From Chara braunii (lineage: Eukaryota; Streptophyta; Charophyceae; Charales; Characeae), in contig BFEA01000012.1 in assembly GCA_003427395.1 (NCBI GenBank), forward strand, positions 2,423,809 to 2,473,279: a stretch of DNA of 49,471 bases. Direction: 5' to 3'. Below are positions 31,969 to 43,399 of the stretch, in pieces. A program made the position numbers and the translations under genes. The notes under the pieces were generated by a model. The model ran no database searches. It was not told the origin of the DNA and saw only the letters and a program-made list of their open reading frames with translations. The stretch's first letter is position 1; each line of letters starts with the position of its first letter.

Positions 31969-32066
31969 CGCGTTCGGCCGAACGTCCGAACGCATGGAGA
32001 GGGGGTCCCAAACGTTCGGGCGTTCGGGTTCCGGTGTTCGGCCCGTCCCGAACACCGGCAACCCTG
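31292..32066. mobile_element. hAT-like MITE 2 (CGAACG subfamily), intact ends
   Basis: Left terminus CAGAGTTGCCAGGCCGAACG and right terminus CGGCAACCCTG, reversed CAGGGTTGCCGG. The element is 775 bp, non-coding, and inserted in TA-rich DNA only about 20 bp from MITE 1. The subterminal arms consist of GAACGTTCG/CGTTCGGG palindromes; the middle is AT-rich with two copies of CAAAGATGnnGGTGTCAAAA (about 31528 and 31731). A T-run (31935-31968) precedes the right arm. TIR sequence resembles the CAGGG... ends of hAT elements. Confidence 0.8.
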
Positions 32067-32299
32067 TATATATTGACGAGATATATATGTGAATATATAT
32101 ATATATATATATATGAATATATATATCGTCACAAACAGAACTGCCCGGTAAACCGTAGGCAGAGAGAGAGAAGAGGATAACAAACGCGGGGCTGTGACAA
32201 ACTGTTTCGTCGGAGTTTCACCGACTCATCAGGAGGCTGAACCCTCAACAGTCTGCAGAATCCCCTCATATGAATATATATATATATATATATATATGA

Positions 32300-32341
<42 letters not shown>

Positions 32342-32350
32342 TATACAAAA
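32067..32350. repeat. TA-rich microsatellite block
   Basis: Interrupted TA/GAATATATAT runs at 32067-32130 and 32272-32342 enclose about 140 bp of ordinary sequence (32131-32270) with AGAGAGAGAAGAGG and CGACTCATCAGGAGG. Confidence 0.85.
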
Positions 32351-32359
32351 TTATATTAT

Positions 32360-33290
32360 TTGGCAGACTGTGCACCCTAAGTTGGGAGGTCTAGTCAATA
32401 ACTCGGGAAGAATCAGAAGGGAAAATAAACAAATTAAGAGTATAATGTGAAGGTAACTTGGACAGACAGGACGTACCCCTAAGTTTGGGGGGTTCAACCC
32501 TATGCCCGTGATAATATGAAAGGCGGAGAGTTAGTATAAAAATTCTTTATTTTAGACATAACTAGGACAAAATTGGATATATCTCTAAGTTGGGTAGGCC
32601 TCGTCATCTGCCTAAGACGAAATGAAGTTATAAGTTTTTGAAAAAAAAAATATGGTTGTTTAAACTGTTGTTATGAAGGCTAAGCGTACCCTTAAGTTGG
32701 GGTGGCTTGATCACACATCGCCTATAATTTTGTTTAGACAGATTGGACATAACCCTAAGTTAGGGCGGTCTCATTGTATTGCCTTATATACCTTAAACTG
32801 TTTAGGTTAGTTAGGCGTACCCCTAAGTGAGGCGGCCTAGTCATATCCCTGTGTCGTTGATGTATGCGGGTGGGACGTACCCTTAAGTCAGAGCGACCTA
32901 ACCATTCGTCGTTTGTAATTGTTCAGGAAGGTTAGACATACCTCTAAATTGGGGTTGTCTAATCCTATGTCATATGTCACTTTGTTTAAGGCTGGTTAGA
33001 CATACCCCTAAGTTGGGGAGTTTTTATCATATGTTTTTTGTTCATGATTTATGTTGGGTCGGTTGTACCCCTAGGTTAGGGCGGTCTGGTCATATGCTTT
33101 ATGTTCATGGTTTATGTTGGGTCGGGCGTACCCCTAAGTTAGGGTGGTCTGGTCATACGTTTTTCTGTCATGTTAGTTGGCATACCCCTAAGTTGGGGCA
33201 ATCTAGTTGTGTGTATCTTATGCTCTTAATGAGGCAGGTCACACGTAATCCTAAGTTTGAGCAGTCTAATCTTATGCCACAAGAATGAGG
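32360..33290. repeat. CCCCTAAGTTGGGG satellite, right part (about 13 units)
   Basis: Units carry TACCCCTAAGTTGGGGCGGT followed by CTAGTCATATG-like sequence, with CTAAGTT near 32378, 32466, 32582, 32690, 32752, 32821, 32881, 32941, 33006, 33069, 33131, 33186 and 33250. The period settles at about 60-65 bp. The core is a small dyad (CCCC...GGGG). It is the same satellite as at 24760-25080. Confidence 0.85.
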
Positions 33291-33399
33291 GTTAAAAGAA
33301 ATGAGAAATGAACTAACTACTTGGTCAAAGTAAATGTGAGATTGAGAGTGATATTGACTATGTATGTTTAATTGAAGCACTCGTTTGGGGTGTTTCTTG

Positions 33400-34800
33400 A
33401 TAACCTTAGTTACTTAGATGCTCACCGAGTGTTAGGGCCATAAGCAGATTAGAATGGATGATTGGAGGGAGGTTTGAATAAGATAGGATTGGTCGTACTA
33501 GGGGGTTAGAACTACAATTGGCTCATGATAACATCTTCATTAAACGGTCGTGCAAATTATCTTTAGTTCTAACTATCAGATAAGTATCAAAAGTTAGTCT
33601 CAAGTATATTTATACTTCGTATCAATCTTAGCAGTCTCTTTTTCCTACGGGAAGCGCTGCTGAAATTTTTATAAATTTGAAAGCGTTAGTGATTCCGGGC
33701 TTCATAAAAATCTTGGTAAGACACTTTTTCTACGGGAAGCGCTGCCAAAATTTTTTGAAATTTGACAAGTTAGTTTATTCTTGTTAAAGAGAATTTAGCA
33801 ATGTATCATATCTGGGGGAGATAATGCCCCAATGTTTAGCAATTTTTCATGCGGGTTGAGAAAAAAAAATGAGAATTAATAAAGAAGTTAGACTATGATA
33901 GGGATCGTATTCTTCATCTATCCTTAAGCAAGACAACGATCTTTTAACCAGTACTGTGATGCAAATCTGCATTTGGTAAAAAGTTCAACTATTTCGGTTT
34001 GATCTATTAATGATCAATCACCTTCTGTTATCATTTGATATAGGTCGGTTTATGACACAACTTTACTTGCTTCTGCATCTCAACCTAAATCCTTAGTCCT
34101 GTGGGTTCAGATGTTTCTTGGGATTTTTACACATATTTATTTATTAATTACCATTTTCAAAAGAGTTCGCGCACGACAAGAGATCGCGCCACGACGACCA
34201 TTTATACGGAATCTCACACACAGCGTTTACACGCACGATAACAATTACGGGTTGAGCAAAAAAAAAGACTAGGTGCGATTTACATGAAAGTATTTGTTGA
34301 GAAGTATATCACCTGGTTATATTAGTCGTCCTAGTCGACCGGCGTAAGATCTCGTTCAAGAGATCAGCGCCTCAGACCATGAATCGCGCAAGGGTTTGAT
34401 TCGGGCATTAACTGCTCGTACCCACTATGCTACGGTGAACAAGAAACGCCCTTAGAGGAGCCACCACTACGATTGCATAAAGAAAAACCTTCGCATGTGG
34501 TCCACTAGCTCGGCGGGGATACGTCCACCTAAGTGATGGTGACAACTCTCGCACGTGGAGGTAAGTTGTGCCTCACGTGGAACTATTTTGTGGTAGTGTT
34601 GCGCGAGAGGTACGGCTGGCGCACTCGGTCGGAGCGACCACACTCTCTGTGAGAAGTCGTGCAAAATCCACCGTGACGTGATTGGGAGGGTCCCCCTGCG
34701 GGACCCGGGACCGATAGGCTCGACATTGTGCCTCATGGGCGATACCATGTCATCAGGAGGGTGGACCATGTCATCATCAACATGTCGCAAATATTTCGAA
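33400..34800 (-). repeat. Macro-repeat copy C, partial, inverted
   Basis: Read on the minus strand from 34800 downward, the order of blocks is that of copies A and B: the CGAGTGCGCCAG(C/T)C/CTCTCGC block (34640-34600), CGTATCCCCGCCGAGCTA (near 34515), GATAACAGAAGGTG (near 34030), and GGCAGCGCTTCCCGTAGAAA (33735 and 33655). It is shorter than A or B, so it is truncated or has lost its distal part. Confidence 0.75.
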
Positions 34801-35264
34801 GATGGATCTCATGCTACCTGGGAAATGTTTCCATACTCAGCGATATTGACCACTGTTATCGGCCATCAACAACATCAACAGATCTCATTGAGGCCCGTTA
34901 AAGGACACATACCTAGTAGCGATGAATGGCCACAATGTGGCAAAGTAGGGAGTGTTTTTTTGCGCTATGTCAATACCTGACAGTATGAACATAGGCGGAT
35001 CAAAAGCACCGAGCAAACCTCCCCCGTCACTGAACAACTCTGATTTGCAGGTGACGTGACCCTATGCAGAGTGCGAGGGTGCGTGTTAGAGACATCATTC
35101 GATTGAAAAATATATGAGCACGTACTCAACATCATTGACATAGATATAGAGATATATATGCAAAACGCACGGAGAAGAAAAAAAAAACAAGAGAGAAAAA
35201 AAAAAGGGACAAAGAAGATAATGAAGAAGAAGAAGACGACACCAAAAGGAACACCAAGTAGACA
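34801..35264. other. Head-to-head junction between inverted copy C and copy A
   Basis: Non-repeat spacer containing GCAGAGTGCGAGGGTGCG (35065), which is inverted relative to CCCTCGCACTG before copy B (40233). It also has a purine-rich AAGAAAAAAAAAACAAGAG stretch (35165-35245). Nothing coding. Confidence 0.5.
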
Positions 35265-36594
35265 TCCAAGTGAAGGCAGCTCACCTATCATGAAAAATAT
35301 GAAGGCAACGTTGTCGAGCGCATCGGTTCCACAGGGGGACCCTGTTGGCCACGCGGCGCATGATTTTGCAGGACTTTTTCGCTAGGGAGTTTTCGTCGCT
35401 CCGGCGGAGTGTGCCAGTCGTACCTCTCGCTAACCCTTATGATGAGGAACAATTTACCTTTGCCTACGGGTTGTCACCACACTTGGACAAACGTATCCCC
35501 GTCGAGCTACCGAACCTCATGCGAAAGCTGCTCGAATACAATCGCTGAGGTGGCCCAGCCAAGGGCGTTTCTTGTTCGCTGTCCCATAGGAGGTACATGC
35601 GGTCGAACACCAAAATCCGACCTATACACGAACCGGCACTCTAATGGCTGATCTCCCAAGCGAGGCTCTGCGCCAGTCGACTAGCACAGTCCATTTGACC
35701 ATACGATACACTTCAAAAAAAATAAAACCGAGTTTTACACGTAAATCACGTGCAGTCCTTTTTCCATATATGACCCATAACCTTTTGGCAACAAAACACG
35801 CAGGTATCGCGTACGAAACTCTGAATAAAATTCACAGTGTTGTAGACCTAGTCATATCGACCAGCCATGCGTGAATATACAAGCAATCGCAATGATGGTG
35901 TACTATATGGTACCCATAACCACTTGGCCCAAACTAATTTTAAAGGTTGCTTTCGACGAACAAGTGTCGGTTGACTTGTCTTGAGAGATTCATATATTGA
36001 CGTTGTACTATCGTGAATGCGATTGTAAGCTCTACCCTCTTCAGCATCCTGCGTGGATGAGTGGTTTGTGGGTTTCGGCCATTTGTGGTGGGCGGGACTC
36101 CCTTGAGATATAGGACGAGACTTCATCTTCGGAAGACTTCGAACAACTTAAAGGGGTTGACTTTGACAGTTGTCACGAACCTCAACGTCCAACTATAAAA
36201 ATTTTAAAAGCAAATAATAAAAGGGAGTCTCCCTTTTCTGTCAATTACAAATCCTCTCAATCCTTACGCATGGTCAAAGTAGAGCGTGCGGATACACAAT
36301 AAATAAATTTAAAGGGAAATTGGGCACGAGACGATCACTCTCACAATCAAAGTATGACTTCTTTCATATATACACATGGTCGCATACAAAGTCAAGTCCA
36401 AACTTCGACTCACAGAAACATATCTGCAATCACGTGCAGATTTGACGTCAACAAAACAAGCACTACACATGATTAACTTCAATCACTCTCTTTCCTCACA
36501 CCCCTTGCCTAATTCATACAAGCCCCAACCTTTGTCCAACCTTCTAGAAGAAAAATCTGTCTTTTTTAAATGGTAATTTAATAAAAGTATGGAT

Positions 36595-37279
36595 TTGGGT
36601 ATCACCCCGTACGTGTACGTATTCCGACGTACACGTACGAACCTAACATCGCACGTACACGTATGTAAAAAAAAAAAGAAAAAAATCCCAAAAATTGAAG
36701 AAAAATTTATGTTGTGCAAAATAATGATACAAACAACTTTTATCCAGGAGTCGTTCCTAAATTATCAACTAAACTCAATTTAAAAATCAAAAACCTTAAA
36801 GAAAACTTCAAAAAAAAAAAAATAGTAAAACAATAATTTAAAATATTTTTTTAATTATTGTGATAATATTATATTTTTTTTAGTTTTTAACTTCTTACTT
36901 GAGTTTGGTTGAGCATTGGGGATGATTCCTAGATAAAAGTTGTTTGTATCATGTTTTTACATAAAAGATCTTTATTACAAAAGATCGTTTTTATTTTTTT
37001 ATTTTTTTTTCTAATTTTTTTAATTATTTTAATTTATTTGTTTTTTGTGTATTTGATTTTTAACTCAAGTTTGGTATGAAATTTTAAGATGAGTGTCGGA
37101 GAAAAGTTGTTTGAAATATCATTTTGCATAACATTTTTTTTATATTTTTTAATGATTGTTTTTCTTTTTTTTTACATATTCCCACGTACGAGAGTATGTG
37201 TATGCGGGTATGTGTCGCGTACAGGAATACGTGTACGTGTATACACCGAACCCGCGTACACATACTTCGTGCTACCTAG
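36595..37279. mobile_element. hAT-like MITE (CGTACG subfamily) inside macro-repeat A
   Basis: 685 bp with ends TTGGGTATCACCCCGTACGT and (reversed) CTAGGTAGCACGAAGTATGT. Flanks GTATGGAT (36587-36594) and GTCCGGAT (37280-37287) match at 6 of 8 positions as an old 8-bp duplication. The paralogous uninterrupted site in copy B reads GTCCGGGT (42172-42179). Inside, the arm ATGATACAAACAACTTTTAT (36727-36746) recurs inverted at about 36932-36951, and a further diverged inverted arm lies at 37050-37150, so the element is a compound foldback. Confidence 0.85.
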
Positions 37280-37384
37280 GTCCGGATAAACACCCAAAAG
37301 AAATAGTTCAACTCACAGGGGCTAAGACCTTTGGTTGAGTAGAGAGAATGTTTTTCTAAAATTCATACAAAGTTAAATATGAAT

Positions 37385-37790
37385 TGTAGACATTTTGGTA
37401 GCACCGTGACTTCCAGGAGCGAAAGTGTCTTTCCAAAATTCGTTGAATATTCAAAGCTAAATACGAATTGTAGACATTTTGGTAGCACTTTCAAGAACGA
37501 AAGCGTTTTTTCAAAATTCGTAGAATGCTAAATATAAATTCTATATTTTTCTCGAGCTTCATAATTCAAATTTTATCTAACTCTCCAATTTAACAAAACT
37601 TTTGACGACACTTCCTCTATAAAAGTAGCTTCCCATATTTTTACTAAGTTAGATATGTAACTCACACAAAAGTTGAATTTTGAAAAGAGAAAAATTGACT
37701 TACTCTTTGGATTTGTAGAAACTTTGGCAACATTTTCCCTAACGAAAGTCTCTTTCTAAAATTTGTACAAACATATATATAAAAAATAAA
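37385..37790. repeat. Sub-satellite of about 120 bp within copy A
   Basis: ATTTTGGTAGCAC followed by a diverged TTCCCGTAGGAAAGTGTCTTTCCAAAATTCGT-like block recurs near 37397, 37479, 37603 and 37725. It is the same family as 42590-43150 and, inverted, 33640-33780. Confidence 0.7.
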
Positions 37791-37999
37791 CTCAACTTCG
37801 AAATTAATAAATTGAATTAACTTTTATAGCTTCAATACATGGCAAGCATCTAAAGCAACTATCTATCAGAACATAACTCAGACCATGCTTACAATTAAGC
37901 AGACACATACAACCACAGTATCTTACAAAATTCTTAAGTTGTTTTTACGTTTAAGTATTTGGTTTTACCCCCAGCAGATTAACTCTTCATCGTAACTTA

Positions 38000-38170
38000 C
38001 ATAGGGCATTGAGTTAGGTCATTCATCTTAGAAAAAATGTCCAACTTTTTCCCTTTGGTATGGACGAACAGGTTGTATAACTACTTGAAGATCTCTCTTG
38101 ATTGGCATGTGACTAAAGCATTCATCTTAGAAACAATATCTAGTTAACCCTGAACTGTTGAATATCTAAT

Positions 38171-38240
<70 letters not shown>

Positions 38241-39260
38241 GTAAAAATATAGAGAGACAGATTTTATGTTTCCATTAAGTATGTTTGGTCTCAAACTAAA
38301 CCATTCACCTTAGAAACAATGCTTATTCTTTTGGCATTAACCTCCCTCAGAAGAAACACAAAAAGAGATTAGTCATTTAACTTAGAAACAATGTTCAACC
38401 TCTTTTCTCAGTATAAAAAAAAAAAAAAAGAGTATCTTGGGTGATTCATCTTTAAAACAATACTCGGAACCTACTTAGCAACCACCTAAGAAATAAAGAC
38501 GTAACCATACCATTCATTTTAGAAACAATATCTGACTAAAAAAATTCAAACAATCAATACCCTAAAGAAACAACAACCAGAACAATCATCTTAGAAACAA
38601 TGTCTGATTTTACAGAAACCAAGTCAAAAAAATATAGCAACAACAAAAAACAATTATAAGAAATTAATTAAATAATCATTCAATAATAAATATACATTAT
38701 AAAATTGAAATTTTTATTTTGTCTTAAAAATGTCATTCCACTTTTAAAATTTTTTGTCTTACGTGAAAGTTTTCTTCTAAAACTAACGTATCTCTTTTTG
38801 TTTGAACTGAATACTAGAGATGGGATGAAAATTTGGATGAGTTTATTAATTTTTCAAATTGGATTATCAACTTATTATAAGGAACTGCAATAATTAATAG
38901 GTTAATCCAATCTTAATTAAAACGTATTTCTGGTAATGGAATGAAGCTATAATTAAGACATTCCATAAACTCGTCCAAACTCTTATTTTATTTAACATAC
39001 AGATGTAGTTGGAAGATAAAACTCATTTTTAGACGGAAAATTATCAAATAAAATTAAAAAATTTATAATTGAAAAAAGTTTTGAATGATAATTTTAAAAC
39101 ATGAAGAATTTTTTTTAAATATAATATTTTTAGAACTTTCATTTCTTCTGGGTATTTTTCAGTTGAACCAAACTGAATATCTTAGAAACAATGTTTGACC
39201 CTTCAAAAAACAGAAATAAACAAAATGGTCAGACGATCATCTTAAAAATAATGTTTGACC
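38000..39260. repeat. ATTCATCTTAGAAACAATGT repeat array in copy A
   Basis: ATTCATCTTAGAAACAATGT and variants recur near 38022, 38119, 38301, 38375, 38446, 38515, 38588, 39179 and 39238, each followed by C(T/A)GAC or CAACC. It is the AT-shifted counterpart of the CCTGAACTTACAGAGCG array in copy B (43400-44290). It is interrupted by MITE copy 4 and by a TA microsatellite at about 38178-38234. Confidence 0.75.
38641..39165 (-). mobile_element. 0.52-kb MITE, copy 4, inverted
   Basis: Reverse-complement copy of 9976-10497, from CAACAAAAAACAATTATAAG to TTTCAGTTG, more diverged than the three copies at 10-12.6 kb. Inserted inside the copy A repeat array. Confidence 0.8.
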
Positions 39261-41269
39261 CTTTGAAGACTCAATCAAGCGCAAGCAAAACCACCTCTCT
39301 CCTACGTTCCCTAATTCATTCATCTTTGTCTAAACTTCAAAGAAATAAAATAGATAAACTTCATGCATGCAATTTCTTTACTTTCTCTGAATTAATTCAT
39401 AAATGAAAACAAAAGTCCATTGGGGGAATGCATACTCAACAGACAAACATAGAGAGATGTGTTGGTAGGGGTTTGGTAAGTTCATATAGAAACAAAAGAT
39501 ATACCTCAAGATTCCCTGCCTCCGGAACCACACCTAGGTTTAGGCAGAGTTCTCACAATCGGCGAGGCGAACTTCCAACAAAGGCCTTGGTGTGGGTTAC
39601 TAGTTTCCAATCCTATTTGGCACCTTCGTTTTGTAACCAAATAGATTAGACTAAGAGTAAGAAGGACAAAAAAAGAAATGCTTAGTCGCTCAAATGAAAT
39701 AGAGTTGCGCTCAGACTCCCGTGAGAGGGTTTTTGAACCTCGAATTGCATGAGGGTTCCGCAATGGTGGACTAAAACACAGTAAAGATAACCAATCCACG
39801 ATCAAACGCAGAGTAACAGCTCTGTGACAGACCTCCAAATCGCAGCGATAACCTTCGTGCAGAACCTGACCGCTCCTTGAAGAACATGGCCGCTCCCTTA
39901 GGTCACACCGCCTCTGCTCTTGACCAAACAGTAACTACTATGCAGGCGAGAAACCCTGCGTTCAAATAAAGCACAACCCTTTTGTTTTATCCGAATGGAG
40001 GCGAATACACAACAATATGTTGCAGAACAACACACGTGGCAATAGACAACAATACATAGCGCTTGATGTTATCAACAAACCGTATGCAGCAGCATCAACA
40101 ATCGTGTGCCACAACAACAACAATAGTAAACACAACGAGGAAAACAATGCATCGTGCAGCAGCAACCGGAGTGTATGCAACAAGCGTCCGTACAGACCAT
40201 CGTCAAGTCCATGTGAGGACCCTCACAACCGACCCTCGCACTGAAAGTGGCGGTCAAACGAGCTCCGCAATGCTGAAGGATCGACAGGCCACGCTGTCAA
40301 GCGCATCGGTCTGGCACCGCATGTGGCAGCGCGGGACCTTTCTCGGCCGTGTCACGCAAGAGTTGGATCAGATAGGGCTTCCTTAGGCCGCTCCAACCGA
40401 GTGCGCCAGCCATACCTCTCGCGAGCCCCTACGACAAGATAGGGCCTACGCGAGGCACAACTTACCTCCACCTTATGGGAGCTGTCAACTCCCTTCGGTG
40501 GGCGTATCCCCGCCGAGCTACCAGTCCACAGTATCAAAGTTAATCAGTTGCAATCGCAGAGGTGGACCAGCCGAGGACGTTTCTCGTTCGCTGTAGCATA
40601 AGGGGTACGTGTGGTAGTACGCCTATCGGGCCCGCACGCGAACCGGCATCTTGGGGGGCTGAAGTCCCAAGCGCGGGTCGTCGTCGGTCGACTAGGACGC
40701 ATCCCACACACCATGCGCACACCACTCTACGAACACACAAAAAAAGAGCACGCACACATCCACGCGAAACGACACAACACAAACAACGAGACAGCGCTCC
40801 TAGCCCCTCAGTAACCATCCCATAACTCCTTGATGCGAAAATTGGATAGGCATCGCGCGCGAGACTTAGTATAAAGTCGCGCGGACGCAGGGCCTAGTAC
40901 TCATATCGACTAGCAATGCAAACGTACGCAAGCAGTCGCAGTGATGGCATACCGTGTAGTACCCATACTTATGCGGTCCTCGTTAATCCCGAGGGTCGCC
41001 TTCGACACTCAAGTGTCGGCTGACACGCGCCTTGAGGGTTAATCTCTCGACGCTGGACAACCGCCATGTGCGCTTGAAGACCACACACCCTCTTTGCACC
41101 TTATGCAGAGCGGGTGGTACACAGGTCCGTACCTATGGTGGCAGTCGTTTCTTGCTGCCTTGGAGGTGAGTTTCACTCCAGGCCTGGTCGAAAGTTAAGG
41201 GGTTTGACTTTGACGGCTGCCACGGACTACAACGTCCAACTATAAAAATCCAAAAAGCAAAGGTAGGCC

Positions 41270-41880
41270 GAAGGCCCCCCCTCCTCCTATCTCAAGGGAA
41301 TCATGACCCTGGGGTACCCCTTTTCAGTCGGCGCCAACGGCCTATAATAACCCCGAGCGCTCGCGCATACATGCGAATCCCTTGATCCCATAACCTTTAG
41401 AAGTCAGGGCGTCAAAACATTGCGCGCAGGGCTCCAATATAAAGTCGCGCGACTGCAGGCCAATCCTATAACAACCAACGATGCCAGTCATACGTGGTAA
41501 TCGCGACTCCGGCCTTACGATATTGAATGGCTGAAGGAATATGTCGCGAGGGGCCACCCCTCACGATATTGAACAGCTGAAGGACCTGTCGTTCGGCCCT
41601 TGCAGCGCTTCGACCCTCAGGGTTGGGCGTCTCGACGAGCAGAGTAAATAGACTCTGCGCGAGGGGAAGTCCTTCCCCTGCAGAGTCTAGGGTTTGGGAT
41701 GTCCTGGACAAGGACCTTGAATCCCGGCCCAGGACCAATGTCCGACTAAGAAAAGCCCCAAGAAGCAAACAAATAAACGGAAGGGTCTTCCTTATGCCAC
41801 CCAGTCTTAACCTCTGAGTACGCCTTTAGTACGGGGTCCCTTAGGCCACGCGAACACTCATTATGGATGCACACTCGTAT
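41270..41880. other. Segment of copy B missing from copy A
   Basis: About 0.6 kb present only in copy B. It includes a small internal duplication (CTTACGATATTGAATGGCTG near 41513 and CTCACGATATTGAACAGCTG near 41561). No gene is supported. It could be an insertion in B or a deletion in A. Confidence 0.5.
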
Positions 41881-42171
41881 ACATATATAAAGGGGGTAAG
41901 AATGTGACGATCACTTCTCACAGTCTCAGTGAGGTTCCTCACAACCATACGCATATATGTGGTCGCAGGCAATCAAATCCAGAATCTAAGTCACAACACA
42001 TATCTGCAATCACATCAAAAAGGTCAAACAACAGTCCACGTACTACACGGAGTCAACCCCAACCATTCTCGACACTCATACCCCTTGCATTAGCCATGCA
42101 AGCCCCAATCTCCGGTCCGACCAACCATAATTAAATACTCAGTACCTTTCTTAAATGGTCATTCAATAAAA

Positions 42172-42179
42172 GTCCGGGT
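42172..42179. other. Empty site for the copy A hAT-like insertion
   Basis: GTCCGGGT within AATAAAAGTCCGGGTGAAAC in copy B corresponds to the single target of the MITE at 36595-37279, and shows how the site looked before insertion. Confidence 0.7.
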
Positions 42180-42589
42180 GAAACCCTTAACAAACAATAA
42201 AGTCACCAGGGCTAAAGCCTTTTAGGTTGAGTATGGAGAGTGAGTTGGAATTGAGTCGTAAAACGACGAATCGGCAACCGACCTGTTATCTATGATAACA
42301 GAAGGTGGTCCTCAAAGCATCAAGCTGAGTCTAGTCCTGAACTTGAATCAAACGATCAAGAGGACCTGTAACACATGACGGGTCAATCCCCAAGCTAAAC
42401 TTATAAGTCCTTGGAGGATAATCACGATCCTACTCCAAACATTTGCCTAACTAACCCAACCTAAGTCTACTCTTAAGCAGTGCCCAAAGCAAGGTAAGCC
42501 TTGGCGGATTCTCCCCTATACAGGGTGGATTGCCAGAATCGCCACTTGTCAAAATATAATCCATCTCCTTTAACTGAGAAAATTTCGGC

Positions 42590-43150
42590 AGCGCTTCCCG
42601 TAGGAAAAGTGTCTTTTCAAAATTTATGTAAACTCAAATATGAAAAGCAGAAATAATCTGTAACTCTAAAAAGTCAAATTTTGTCGAACTCCCCGAATTA
42701 GAAGAAATTTGGGCAGCACTCCCTTTAGAAAGGGAGGTTTTCCAGATTTATACTAAGTCAGGTTTGAACTAAAAAAACAACCTGAGTCCAACTTAGATAA
42801 AATCTGACTAACTTCTTAGTTTTCTAAAATTTCGGCAACACTCCCTCTAGAAAAGTGTTTTCCCAAGATTTAAACAAAGCTAGGTTCAGAATTTGAGACC
42901 AACCTTGACTTCTCAAAGTCCAATTTTGTTCAACTCCCTGAATTAGTAAAAATTTGGACAACACTCCCTTTAAAAAATGAGACCTTGCAGATATCTACTA
43001 AGTCAGATATAAAGAAAACACAAGCTAAATTTTGACAAGTCAAAATTTGATCAACTCCTTGAATCTTTAAAAATTTTGGCAGCGCATCTCGTAGAGAAAG
43101 TAGCTTGTCAGGATTTATACAAAGCCAAGTACAAAAATGATCCCAGAAAA
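42590..43150. repeat. Sub-satellite of about 120 bp within copy B, five units
   Basis: TTTCGGCAGCGCTTCCCGTA followed by GGAAAAGTGTCTTTTC and AAATTTAT recurs near 42587, 42706, 42829, 42951 and 43077, spacing about 120 bp. It is also found in copies A and C. Confidence 0.8.
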
Positions 43151-43399
43151 ATGCGAAAATTGATCTAAGTAAAAACAACTTAGCTCAGGAAATGCAGGAA
43201 TTGAGCTAACTCCTATCGCTCTAGCACGTGGCGAGTCTCTAAAACAACTACCTGTCAACCTGAAACTCAAACCAAGTAGTAACCTCATCCAACCACATGC
43301 AGACCAAGCCACAAAGGTAAGTACTCTCACCATCCCTAGTTGAAAATTTAATCAACAGTAGTTCATGCTACTTCTATGAATTACCCTTTTGTACCCAAC

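Larger units (their letters stand above)
35265..40200 (+). repeat. Macro-repeat copy A, about 4.9 kb
   Basis: Aligns block by block with copy B: CGAGCGCATCGGTTCC (35316) with CAAGCGCATCGGTCTGG; GTATCCCCGTCGAGCTACC (35492); CCAGCCATGCG (35862); GTTGACTTTGACAGTTGTC (36156); CAACGTCCAACTATAAAAAT; TATCTGCAATCACGTGCAG (36421); CACAGGGGCTAAGACCTTT (37315); the 120-bp sub-satellite; ATTGAGTTAGGTCATTC (38010); CTCACAATCGGCGAGGCGAAC (split around 39551); AGAGGGTTTTTGAACC (39723). It differs from B by MITE insertions and about 0.6 kb missing near 36240-36320. No protein domain is seen. Confidence 0.8.

Noticed and set aside
35158-35385. Lys-rich ORF after the inverted macro-repeat copy
   Set aside because: It is a translation of an AAGAAA purine tract running into copy A, and the corresponding region before copy B has no such frame.
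40540-40825. ORFs of 87-92 codons on both strands in macro-repeat B
   Set aside because: The aligned region of copy A does not conserve either frame.
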